Assembly: GCA_949130495.1 (NCBI GenBank)
Contig: OX422208.1
Location: 643,458,023-643,522,022 of the forward strand
Reading direction: 5' to 3'
DNA from: Sambucus nigra
Taxonomy: Eukaryota > Streptophyta > Magnoliopsida > Dipsacales > Adoxaceae
DNA length: 64,000 bases
In this document: positions 54,211-64,000 of the stretch, piece by piece
Layout of the letters: every line of letters begins with the position of its first letter
Position numbering within the stretch: position 1 is the stretch's first letter
Notes under the pieces: generated by a model
What the model saw: the letters and a program-made list of their open reading frames with translations, nothing else
Told to the model about the DNA's origin: nothing
Databases searched by the model: none
Program-made: the position numbers and the translations under genes

Positions 54211-55947
54211 ATGGATGATATTCCCGAATCAAGTCTTAAGAACGATGACATTCCGCCATTCCCTTCTACCCCACCAGTAGCGAACGAGTTAACTGGAATT
54301 ATGGACAGTCTTGTAAGAGGCCAAGAGGCTATGCAAAACACTACCAGGCTACTCGTGCAAACTCTGCAAGTAGGAGTACCCGCTCTATATGCCCGTGGAA
54401 ATATACCACCACCACCAAGAGCTGGCAGGAAAAGTCAGTCAAGAACTACAGGGGATACTTCCTACCCCCTAGGGTCAAATTCATTACCCAGGGGGTCAGA
54501 ATCCTTCAATACACAGTCCTACTCTCCAGAGAGGCTAAGCCGTGCTTCTCCCTTTAATCGTTTGGGACCCAGGGGGAATAGAAATGTTCCTAGGGAAATG
54601 TCGTGAAACACTCGACGACCATCTGATCGAAGGGAAGGCTCTGCCCAGTCTAGATCAAACGCCCTATGTACTGCTCGGGTTGAGCAACAATCCCAAGAAG
54701 AGAGTTCAGCGAACAACAGAGCAACAACGCATAATTTTGATTCTAGTAACAACTCTTGGAAAGGTTCTATCCAAACATTGGAGGATAGGTTAGGAGAGAT
54801 GGCCAAGGCCAAAAACCCACTACAAAGAATCTTTGTAAAATGATCTCCCTTCGTATACGAAATTATGGATTTTCCCACTCTAGTAAAGTTCAAAGCTCCA
54901 GTGGTTACACCCAAATACGATGGAAAAACTGACTCAGTCCTCTATATAGAGCAATACCAAGCAGCCGTCGATATTTATGCAGTTCCCGAAGAAATGAGGT
55001 GTAGAGGATTTTCTGGAATAATTACTGGGTCTGCCCAAATCTGGTATAATAGCCTTCCTCGGGGACAGATTTCCAGCTTCGTCCAGTTGGTCAAACTATT
55101 TAGTAGAAACTTTTGTTTTAGATCCAAGCCTATAAAAAGGGTATCACATTTAAAGAAGGAGAGAGCACCAAGGACTACATCACTCGTTTCAATAATGAGA
55201 AGATGGAGGTTATGGATTATGAGGAGAAAACTGCTATAACAGCTCCTATGAGTGGATGACTCCTCGAGAATCTATATTATACACTTGCTAAGGACCCCCC
55301 CAAAACAATGGCAGAATTAACGGCCAAAGCAGCCAAAATCATCAATATCGAGAAAGCAATGTCGACCAAGCGAAGCTCAGGAGTAAAAGTTGAAAGCAAA
55401 AATGACAATAAGGATCCCAAAGATTACAAGGAGCATAAGGAATCAAAATAAAAATGAATTATAGAAAGGCTCAATAATTATAACAGCTACACTCCACTAA
55501 CCATGGGCATTCATCATGTCTTGGAGGAGATCAAACACAACAAAGATGTGCATTGGCCTGATAAGTTGAGGAGTTCCCCCACCAAGAGGGAAAAACTAAG
55601 TATTATGATTTCCATAGAGACCATGGTCACACGACGGATCATTGCATTGCCCTGTAAAATGAGATTGAAACTCTCATTCAAAGGGGAAAATTGAATCCAT
55701 TTGTTGATCAGTAGAATAATGAAGGAGCTCGGCACAGATCAAAATCTCCTTGCAAACCTAGAGGGGAGAAGAAGAGAGATCATGAAGATGACCATAATGA
55801 TGATGCTGACTTACTAAAAAAGCCCCGTCAATAAGAACGCGAGGTATTCACACTCAGTTTTGGTTCTTTTGACTGCCAATGATTACATGAGGAGATGCAA
55901 GAGGAGGAGATCATACAGCAGAACGAAAAGCTTACCTCAATGAGGCT
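54211..55947 (+). pseudogene. gag: Element F gag
   Basis: The head (54211-54606) has LTGIMDSLVRGQEAMQNTT and RLSRASPFNRLGPRG and ends at a TGA. It continues in frame with NNSWKGSIQTLEDRLGEMAK to 54840. The gag core follows (54865-55239): KAPVVTPKYDGKTDSVLYIE, TGSAQIWYNSLP. After a frameshift near 55150 the rest (DYITRFNNEKMEVMDYEEK) and a knuckle-like FHRDHGHTTDHC are recognisable to about 55690. Many lesions. Confidence 0.85.
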
Positions 55948-56500
55948 TAAGCTTGCTCTTACATACAGAGGATTAATATTGCCGAGGAAGACATACCAAG
56001 GAAGGTTAACAAAGATAATCTGGAGATAGGATTTTTTAAAAATGACCTATGAAGAGAACTATACCCTCATGATGACCCTCTGGTAATCAAAATCAGAAAG
56101 GAAGATATCATTGTCTCTAGAGTGTTAGTTGATAATGGAAGCTCGACAGATATCATGTTTTATCCTTATTTCAACAACTTGAACTTTACGCTCAGCCAGT
56201 TAGAGCCCTATAATTGACCACTAATAGGTTTTGTAGGTGAGAAATTCTTCCCATTGGGAACCATTAAGACGAAAGTGATGATTGACACATGGCCAGCCAG
56301 CCGAACAGAGAAAATCTTCTTCTTTGAAATGGATAAAAATATCCATCTAGCTTACAATATAATTATGGGAAGAGTTGGGCTAAAGAAGTTTGAGACAGTG
56401 CCCTCTACTATTCATCAATACTTGAAATTCCCAACCAATTTTAGCATAGGAGTTATGAAGGGTGATTAAAAACTAGCTCGTAAATGCTAATATTCATCTG
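55948..56500 (+). pseudogene. pol: Element F protease region
   Basis: After a TAA at 55948-55950, at the same place as in B, the frame reads ACSYIQRINIAEED and reaches VLVDNGSSTDIMFY (about 56122-56163). The second block YNIIMGRVGLKKF lies in 56254-56469 after a frame change. Confidence 0.85.
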
Positions 56501-57540
56501 CCAAGTAGTAAGTTCTGGAAGAAATAAATAGGAAAACTACCATTTACCAAGTGGATACCTCTGAACCTATTGAGGAATTTGAGGTTAAAACCTTAGATCC
56601 AAGGGGGGAAATAGAGATAACGAAAGGCCAGATTGTGAAGGCAATAGAAATCATTGTGTTAGATGATGACAAACCAGAGTGCACCACTCAAGTGGGAACA
56701 ACGTTAGATTATGTTCTTAAACAGGAACTAGTGAGCTTCTTTAGACAGAGAAAACACGTATTTTACTGGAGTCACAAAGATATTTCAGGAATTGATCCTA
56801 TCTTCCTTTGTCATGAGCTCAACGTTAATAAAGAAATCAATCTAGTAAAGCAAAGGCGAAGAGTTTTCATCCCCGATAAGAACCAAGCCATACATGAGGA
56901 AGTTGAGAAGCTTCAAAAAGTAGCTTTTATTGATGAGGTGAAATATCCAAATTGGTTAGGCAATGTACTTATGGTTAAAAAGAAAAATAATAAGTGGAGG
57001 ATGTGCATAGACTTCACAGATCTTAACAAAGCATGCCCAATGGATCATTTTTCTTTGCCCCGAATAGATCAACTTATGGATTCTACCTCAGGACATAAGT
57101 TACTCAGTTTTATGGATGCTTATTCTGGTTATAATCAGATCAAAATGAAGCCTGAAGATAGGGATAACACTTGTTTTAATACTCCCCGAGGAACTTACTG
57201 TTATAATGTTATGCTTTTTTGTTTAAAAAATACAGGTGCTACATATCAAAGGCTGGTGAACAAGGTCTTTGAGGAGAAAATAGGCGAAAACATGGAAGTA
57301 TACGTGGATGATATGCTTACAAAGAGCGAAAAAGCATCCGAACATATTGCTTACCTCAGCCAGACTTTTAATCAACTTGAGAAGTACCAGATGAGATTAA
57401 ACCCAACCAAATGTGTCTTTGGAGTACAGGAAGGGACGTTCCTCGAGTATATAGTAAATTAGAGGGGAATTAAATCAAACCCAGATAAGATTAAGGCATT
57501 ACTTGAGATGCAGTCCCCGACTTGCAAGAAGGATGTGTAA
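56501..57540 (+). pseudogene. pol: Element F reverse transcriptase
   Basis: The frame 56551-57462 (303 codons) holds VLMVKKKNNKWRMCIDFTDL, LNKACPMDHFSLPRID, FMDAYSGYNQIKM, a slightly changed LFCLKNTGATYQ (Pro-Phe-Gly is Leu-Phe-Cys) and the catalytic YVDDMLTKS. It stops at 57460. The change beside the conserved block suggests loss of function even within the open frame. Confidence 0.92.
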
Positions 57541-58630
57541 AGGCTAACCGGGCGAGTAGCAGCTCTGAACAGATTTGTGTCCCGAGCTACAAACATGTGC
57601 CTACCATTTTTTAAAGTACTCAGAAATAGTTTTGAATGGAATGAAGAAGTGAGAAAGCTTTTTTGGAGTTGAAAAGGTATTTGGGGTCACCTCCATTACT
57701 TTCCCGACGAATTATGGGTGAAAATTGTACCTGTATTTCTGAATCAGCCGTGAGCTTTGCTTTGATCAGAGAGGAGAATGGAGTTTAAAAGCCTGATTGC
57801 TACACCAGTAAATATTTTCGAGGAGAAATAATTAGGTACTCTTGTTTAGAAAAGTTTTCACGGGCGTTGATTAAAGCATCTAGACGCATGAAGTCTTATT
57901 TACAAGCTCATACGATAGTAGTGTACACCGATATGCCACTAAGGCAGTCATTGCACAAGCCAAAAAAGTCTGGCAGATTAATGTATTGGGCAATGGAATT
58001 GGAGGAGTATAATATTTACTATAAACTAAGGTCTTCTCTAAAAGGCCAAGCTGTAATGGATTTTATAGCTGAATTCACTTATTTCGAGTTTCTCGAGCAA
58101 CAAAATCAGTAGTTCGAAAAAAGATTCAGAGAAAATAAACAAAAGAAGTTGTTGACAGTCAAGCTCCCAAGAAAATTTTACCAGAAGAAGCCATTGTCGA
58201 CCTACCAGATTCCTTTTCCCGAACACAGTAAAGGTCTAAGAAGTATGAGGAAGCAAGGAGAAAAATATTCCATTATGGGATTTTGATAGACCAGGCATTG
58301 GACGATGATCTCCCAATATGGAACTTGTACGTTGATGGGTCATCTTGTGCAACAGGTAGTGGAGCATGTATAATACTTAACACTCCTGATAATATTGATA
58401 TTGAATATGCCCTGCGATTTCAATTCCAAGACTCAAACAACGAAACAGAATACAAAGATCTCATTATGGACTTAAGTCTAGCCCAATCACTAAATCCCGA
58501 ACAAGTTGTGGCACATATTGATTCCTAGGTGGTAGCAAATAAAATATTGAGCTTGTATGGAACTAAGGGCAAATTGACAGCCATATACTTGTCCAAAGAA
58601 ATGGAGGTAATATAAAAATTATCAGATGTT
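57541..58630 (+). pseudogene. pol: Element F first and second RNase H
   Basis: RNase H 1 remnants run to 58112 (YTDMPLRQSLHKPKKSGRLM; KGQAVMDFIAEF). After a linker the second RNase H (58283-58528) starts LYVDGSSCATGSGAC, with NNETEYKDL and HIDS. Stops at 58527 and elsewhere break it. Confidence 0.85.
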
Positions 58631-59936
58631 TAGATGAATAGAATCCCAAGAATGGAAAATGCCCGAGCAGATGCTCTTACTCGGCTAGCTTTAACTACCA
58701 GAGTTAAACCCCGACAAACTATTCCTATTGAGATTTTGGCCAATAGGAGTATAGATGAGGATTTGATGATCAATTTTATTTCTGTAGACATGGGTCCATC
58801 CTGGATGGATCCCATCAGAGCATACATTGAAGAAGTAACTTATACAAGAGAGGATTGATAGTCAATTTTCAGCGTTGCGTTCATCCATAAAAGGTTTCAG
58901 ACCTAATTCAAGAAGTACATAAAGGATCTTGTGGAGATCACATAGCAGGAAGAACACTTTTGCAGGGAATAAGAGGGCATGGATACTACTGGCCAATAAT
59001 GTCAGCGAGTTGTGCAGCTTTTGCTAAAAAGTGTGAAAAGTGCCTAAGGTATTCCAGCATTCGCAAGACTCCACAAGCCGCTCTCACCCCAATCACTTCA
59101 CCTCAGCCATTTTCTATTTGGGATATAGATTTGGTTGGGCCATTACCGATCACTCGAGGAAGATTTAAGTATTTGGTTGTTACAGTGGACTACTTTACAA
59201 AGTGGGTTAAGTCAGAGCCATTGATAGGCATGCCTTATGAGAAGGTCTACCAATTCATTTAGGAGAACATCATTTCCATATATGGGCTGACTTATGCCTT
59301 CATCACCGATCATAGAACCTAGTTTGATAACGGTGAATTTACAGCTTATTATGCTCAGCCCAACATCCAAACATTACATTATGCTCTAGATCACCCTCAG
59401 AGTAATGGGAAAACTGAAGTTACAAATGGGTTGAAGAAAAGGCTTATAATGCAAAGGGAAACTGGATTATCGAGCTAAACTCAGTTTTATGGGCGTACCG
59501 AACAACCCCGAGGACTACAACTGGAGAATCCCCATACATGTTATCATTTGGGAATAAAGCAGTCATACCTGCTGAGTTGGGTCTTCCATCCCATAGAGTT
59601 TTAAATTTTAACTCTCCTATAAATGATCTAATGCGAAGATTAGATTTGGATATGCTGAAAGAAGTGTGAGAAGTTGTTGCACTGAGAAATGCAGCTTACC
59701 AACAGCGAACAACTTGTTTTTACGATTAACGGATGAAGTCGACTAACTTAAAGGAAGGAGATTATGTGCTGAAGAAGGTTCTCTAGAAAAATAATAAAAT
59801 TTAGGGTAATTAGCATGGGCCCTATCGTATTTCAACAGTCATCCGACCTGAAACTTATTAGATTGAGACTTTGGAGGGAGAAGAATTCAAGAATCTATGG
59901 CATGTGGTGCATTTTAGAAAATATTACCAGTGATGT
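58631..59936 (+). pseudogene. pol: Element F integrase
   Basis: The start MENARADALTRLA is open to 58857. The HHCC finger and core follow in 58960-59262 (YYWPIMSASC; first catalytic Asp in WDIDLVGPLP). The second block has FITDH but a changed Arg for Gly, and the Glu block reads NGKTEVTNG in another frame. The C-terminal TTGESPYMLSFG and HGPYRIST blocks are present to 59936. Clearly inactive. Confidence 0.88.
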
Positions 59937-60612
59937 AATCAATTGTACTCAGTCCAATATCCATGTTTAGTATCAATAAATTGATCTTTCCTTCGAATTC
60001 TGTTTTTAATTTTTTTGGGGAGTACTAGTGCTATGCACTACCAATACACTCTACCCATACATTTGAAAGAGAATAAAATTTGAAAGTTGTCAAAAAAACT
60101 TCAAAATGTTGCTCGGCACAAGTGTCTTCTCCAAAAAATAGGGCTAAGGTTGATCGGCAGCATACCAAACAGGATATTACAAACTCAAGATGGTCAACAC
60201 GTATAAGGATAAAATAAGATCTTTATCCTACTAGGCAAAGTGAAGGAAGAACGTTCCAAAGATTCCTCAGTAGGAATGTAGGCACATATTCCACATACGC
60301 CTGGTCACACCACTGGAACTAATGCAGAAAACCTAAGCACTTGGGTGTGTTAGTAAAATCTTTGGAGACACATGGGTAACTAGCTCTAAATTTAGATTTT
60401 AATCTAAGTATTCTAGTATAATCTATGTATTCATTAGTAATTGATACTAAATTTAGATTTTAATATAAGTTTGTCAATAAAACTAATAAAAAAGAAGAAA
60501 TCATTCACATCAAGAAAACAGTCACATCCAATGATTAGCAAGATAAGTTGATCAAATACATTCTATTTCATTTTTTATTACATAACTGTGTTTACAAAAT
60601 AAATACATGACG
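59937..60612 (+). other. Element F: region between pol and aORF2
   Basis: Non-coding, AT-rich. It corresponds to 17761-18556 of B but shows no 27-bp array. A short near-repeat (ATTTAGATTTTAATCTAAGT at 60389 and ATTTAGATTTTAATATAAGT at 60451) is the only structure seen. Confidence 0.55.
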
Positions 60613-61857
60613 TTATTCTAAATGGCGTTTCCCCTCAGCTTCAAAAACTGGATCCATGCCAGTTGGAGGATCACCTAAAGTGTGAGGAGAATTAATGAAA
60701 TTGAAGTCTTTAAGCATTCTCCTATTGTTGTTGCATGTCCGATCTAGCAGATGAGAAGGTTAAACGATTTTCATCTCATCGTGTAGCCCATCGTCTCCCA
60801 AATATTTAGATATCAGGCACTGGGGAATTGTGTTGACAGAAATCCAACTAACATCCAGTCTGAAGGGGGGGGGGGGGTCTTCAAGGTCGAGCAACCCAGG
60901 GTCATACCACTTCCACAGTTTGTTATCTTGGTCCACCTTCAGCACTGTTAGTCAATTGGTTCAACCTCACTTGTAGCCTTCATTCTGGGTCTATTTAAAC
61001 CTAGCATTAAAATGCCCCAAAGTTTCATTATACCCTTCCATCCAGATCTCTCTAGTTTACTTGTGAAACCGGAAGGTCAACCTCTCAACTTGATAATGCA
61101 ATTTCTTTAACACTCCATCCTCAGCTTGCAGCTGATAAGACTCAGTGGCAAGTTGCTTGGATTGAGTTTGAAGCTTCTTGGACATCTTAATAAGGGCTTG
61201 GTTTTTGTCCTTCAGCTGGGAAGCTTGGTTAGCAAGGGTTTATTGAGTGCTATCCTCATTTGTAGTACCTCATCCAAGTTTAATTCTTGCTCAGGAAGAA
61301 GATGCAGATTTGGTCTTTTTCAGTACTTTCAATTTTTCCCTTAACCTGGCATTTTCAACCTCCAAGAAAGAATGACCTTCGTCGGTAGTTGCAACAATAA
61401 TATAAGAAGACTTAAAGGTATTTAGCTCATCTCTTAAATTATTATTCTCATCCTCCAACATTTTGACAATGGCTCTGGCTTCCTCTATTTCAAGGTTGAG
61501 CAAAAATTCCTATCTTCGAAAGTGAGAAGCAAATTTTTCCAACTTCTGTTCAAATACCCAACCTTCACTCAAGGCCTTGTACTTCTTATCATATTCAGCA
61601 TGCAAAAGATCCTTGACCTCCTTATGGTACCCCTGTATATCTTCAATCATTTCATAATAGTCAACATTATTAGCCACCTCTTGATCAAGAAGGCATTTCA
61701 GAAGAAAGTAGGCTTCCTTGGCTTGCTCAGACCCACCTTCCCCGAGGAACTTCAGTAGCTCTTCTTCAGTCAGATATAGATGACCTGCTTTAAAAAGTTT
61801 ATTGCATCTCTTGAGTAGCTCGGAGTCAGTAGAGAAGAAGTGTTCCAGTTTATCCAT
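60613..61857 (-). pseudogene. Element F antisense aORF2
   Basis: From the ATG at 61857: MDKLEHFFSTDSELLKRCNK, EEELLKFLGEGGSEQAKEAY, EVANNVDYYEMIEDIQG, coiled coils (IVKMLEDENNNLRDELNTF; ENARLREKLKVLKK), then REIWMEGYNETLGHF, CLISKYLGDDG, HLLDRTC, and the end EAEGKRHLE-stop. Each block aligns with aORF2 of B in the same order. Several stops, one within a codon of the stop of B before the GYK block. Function unknown. Confidence 0.8.
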
Positions 61858-62040
61858 GAACTATTTAGAGCATGAAGAATAACCAATCAACAACGGTGTG
61901 CAAAGTATAGAGAAAAGACAAGGAAAAGAGGAAGGAGATTTATTTTCATTGATAAATTGTCAAGTACAGAGACATCAACCAATAAAAAAGAAAAAATACA
62001 AGTGCAGATGAAAAGAAAAACAAAGGTTACTCAGACAGAT

Positions 62041-64000
62041 CTACACCTTCTTTATGTCTGGAGTAGGCTCAGCAGAAGTAGAGGCAGGAGCAGGCAGAGA
62101 TGGATGGCTATCAGTTGGAGGAGAAAAGGAGTCAACAGCTTGGTGTTGGTCGACATAATACAACACCATAAGGGATTCACTTAAACCCCTATCATATTAA
62201 ATCTCCTTATCCATATTAAGAGAATCTCCTGGGTTATGTATGAGGAAGAGTTCAGAATCTTAAGGGGTTCCGACCTCCACTAAGGCTGTCGACTAACCAT
62301 ACTTGAAGCATTTCTTCTTCGCCAATTCAATTTGCAAAGAAGCAACCCCAATGGCTTTGTCCCAGCCCTTGTTAAAGCCAACCTCCCTAGTCTTCTCTCT
62401 TTTAGTCCTCTCTGTAACAACCAGGGCCTTCTCGGCATCCAAATCCTTTTGCAACATGGTCATCTTAGCCCTCTCTGCAATGATCAAGACTTTTTCAGCA
62501 TCCAAGTCTTTTTTCAGACCAGCAACCAGGCCCCGATCAGCCACTACATCTTCTTTTGCAAGTTTTATCTTCTTCTCCCATTTTTTCTGCTCATTGACCA
62601 ATGCCTGTTTGGAGTCAAACATTGATTTCTTAAGCTCATCAAAAGCTTCTTCAACCTCATGATAATAAGAACGCAAGGCATCGTCATTCTCCAACATGTT
62701 GTTGAAGTCAACAAGAAATAGAAAAAAGAAAACAAGGCGAGTTAATATCAGGAATATCAAACCAAGAAAATAAAGAAAGCAAAGAAATTTACCAGAGCTA
62801 GGTTTTAAGTAGCCCTTTCAGAAATCTTTGATCGGGGCAGTGCAACTGCAGAACCCCTATGGTCTGGCAATGTACCAAACTTTATTAATTGTCTGGCTAA
62901 ACCAGGGCCAAGATCCACTGGGGAGCCAGAAACAGATAAATCAACCAACTCTAATTGGTTGGTGTTGATTGAAGACCCTTCTGCCAGCCTAGAAGGGAGT
63001 CCTCTTTTCAGCTTGTTGAGGTGGCTTTCATCAACTTTCTCAGCTGGGAGATTCTTACTTTCATCTTCCTTATTGGATGGGGGCTTAGTCCCAACATCCT
63101 CTATTTTTTTGCTCCATTAGCAACTTGTTGAAGGAGCCAGTAGCGGCTATGTCACCCAAAATATTAGGAAACTTCCTCTTCCTCATGGTAACATCAAGAG
63201 GTAAATTTGAATCTATAGAAGAGGTGGAAACAAGAGCAGGTTCACCACTGCCAGATGCAGTGGCAGAGGATGTGGAGATAGGGTCTTGGTCAAGGTTAAT
63301 TAAAGGATAGGATGCAACTATAGTTTGGCGATCAATAAAGGAGGTAACGGTGTTCTTATATTGTAACAAATATGAGGTTGGTCTGGTATGCTCCTACCCA
63401 ACTTTCTGGTGAATGCCCCAGATGAATTTCAACTCTCTAAGGCTGATATCACTCTCTTTGGGACACTTTCTTTTTCGAGCAACTACAATCAAAGTTAACA
63501 AGGTATACATCAGTATTAGCATTTAGCAGAATATGCAAAGAAAGATAAATAAACAAATGCAACTTATCCCATTGCCACTTGGTGGGCATCTAGGCCCCTG
63601 GTACTCAGCATTCCAATTCAAAAGTGCATATTGCCAATTTTTAACAATTACTCCATGCTCGAAGTAATCTCTATTGGAGTCAAGAAGATTAACTACTGAT
63701 GCTTTGTTCACAACCCTAGTTTTCAAATAGAAAGTGGTATCATTAGTTACCCATTTATAGCAAAATATAATTTATGGGATCCCTAGAAGAGTCCCATGGG
63801 GTTAATTTAATCTATATACCCCATTAACTACCCTCCAGGTATTAGGGGCTACCCTAGTTGGAACGACATCAAAATATTGGCAAAATTCTAGATAAAATGA
63901 GTTGGGGGAAAGGTAAACCCACATTCAGTAATAAAAATGGAGGGAAACCTGTGACCCTCAGCTAGTGACAAAAGATCAACGAGCAAACTGGGATGTTCTA
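62041..64000 (-). pseudogene. Element F antisense aORF1 (partial, runs off the window)
   Basis: Exon 1 enters from beyond 64000: YFDVVPTRVAPNTWRVVNG, FYLKTRVVNK, LLDSNRDYFEHGVIVKNWQ, QGPRCPPSGNGI. An intron at 63562-63483 (GTTGCA..GTAG) follows; across it the frame joins as GNGI-IARKRKCPKESDISL. Exon 2 continues with IWGIHQKVG and SYLLQYKNTVTSFIDRQ. A second intron begins with GTAAAT near 62794 but its acceptor seems lost. Exon 3 is coiled coil (62293-62700) and the frame ends TPDIKKV-stop at 62041. It aligns with aORF1 of A and B. Confidence 0.78.

Larger units (their letters stand above)
53674..64000 (+). mobile_element. Element F: Tat-type Ty3/gypsy retrotransposon, cut by window end
   Basis: It starts with a 479-bp LTR (TGTTGATACC ... 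GCATCAACA), a PBS and the same gene order as B through both antisense genes; the 3' LTR is beyond 64000. It is inserted in the internal region of the Del-like element. It is more decayed than B, with many stops and shifts in every domain. Protein similarity to B is clear throughout, but the LTR interior differs, so F and B are separate families of one lineage. Confidence 0.92.

Noticed and set aside
1..64000. tRNA, rRNA, CRISPR or bacterial operon
   Set aside because: Read through for these; direct repeats found are LTRs or microsatellites, and the coding content is entirely eukaryotic and transposon-type.

Overview
This is plant nuclear DNA, most likely from a eudicot with a large, transposon-rich genome; the species cannot be named. 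The evidence is one spliced plant-type reticulon-like (RTNLB) gene with GT-AG introns, surrounded by layered Ty1/copia and Ty3/gypsy LTR retrotransposons, a CACTA transposon and several MITEs. No rRNA, tRNA, CRISPR or bacterial gene was seen. Almost every coding stretch outside RTNLB is a decayed transposon gene.

Layout. (1) 1-9044: the 3' LTR (cut by the window edge), internal region and 1,993-bp 5' LTR of a copia element 'S' on the minus strand. Its pol carries a 458-bp hAT-like MITE (2710-3167). (2) 9045-32181: the 3' part of an old gypsy element 'A' of the Tat type, on the plus strand. S sits in its integrase, a near-complete gypsy 'B' (11185-23302) sits between its two antisense genes, and a gag-only element 'D' (25239-31046, minus) sits inside one of those genes. 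A ends in its own 3' LTR at 31621-32181. (3) 32182-47250: host DNA with the RTNLB gene (exons at 33880-33946, 34057-34237, 45992-46203, 46346-46515). Its second intron is about 11.75 kb and holds two Mutator-like MITEs, a young copia 'E' (38882-45319) and a Harbinger/Tourist-like MITE. (4) 47251-53673: a minus-strand Del/Tekay-like LTR and the start of its internal region, with a 3.57-kb CACTA element in the LTR. (5) 53674-64000: gypsy 'F', a relative of A and B, inserted in that Del-like element and cut by the right edge.

How it fits together. A, B and F share one plan: TG-CA LTRs, a PBS starting TGGCGCCGTCTG (seen in B and F), gag, protease, RT, two RNase H domains, integrase, and then two genes on the opposite strand (aORF2 and aORF1) before the 3' LTR. 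aORF1 resembles the 'putative gypsy type transposon' family (Transposase_28) followed by coiled coil, and appears to contain introns at matching positions in all three copies. Target-site duplications support most of the nesting: AGTGG for D, CTTTT for E, acagg/acggg for B, TAT for CACTA, and 8, 9 and 3 bp for the hAT-, Mutator- and Harbinger-like MITEs.

Most promising points: the spliced antisense genes conserved in the three gypsy copies, the 27-bp tandem array in the 3' region of B, the gag-only element D with its three zinc knuckles, the perfect-palindrome subterminal repeats of the CACTA element, and the transposon-filled intron of RTNLB.
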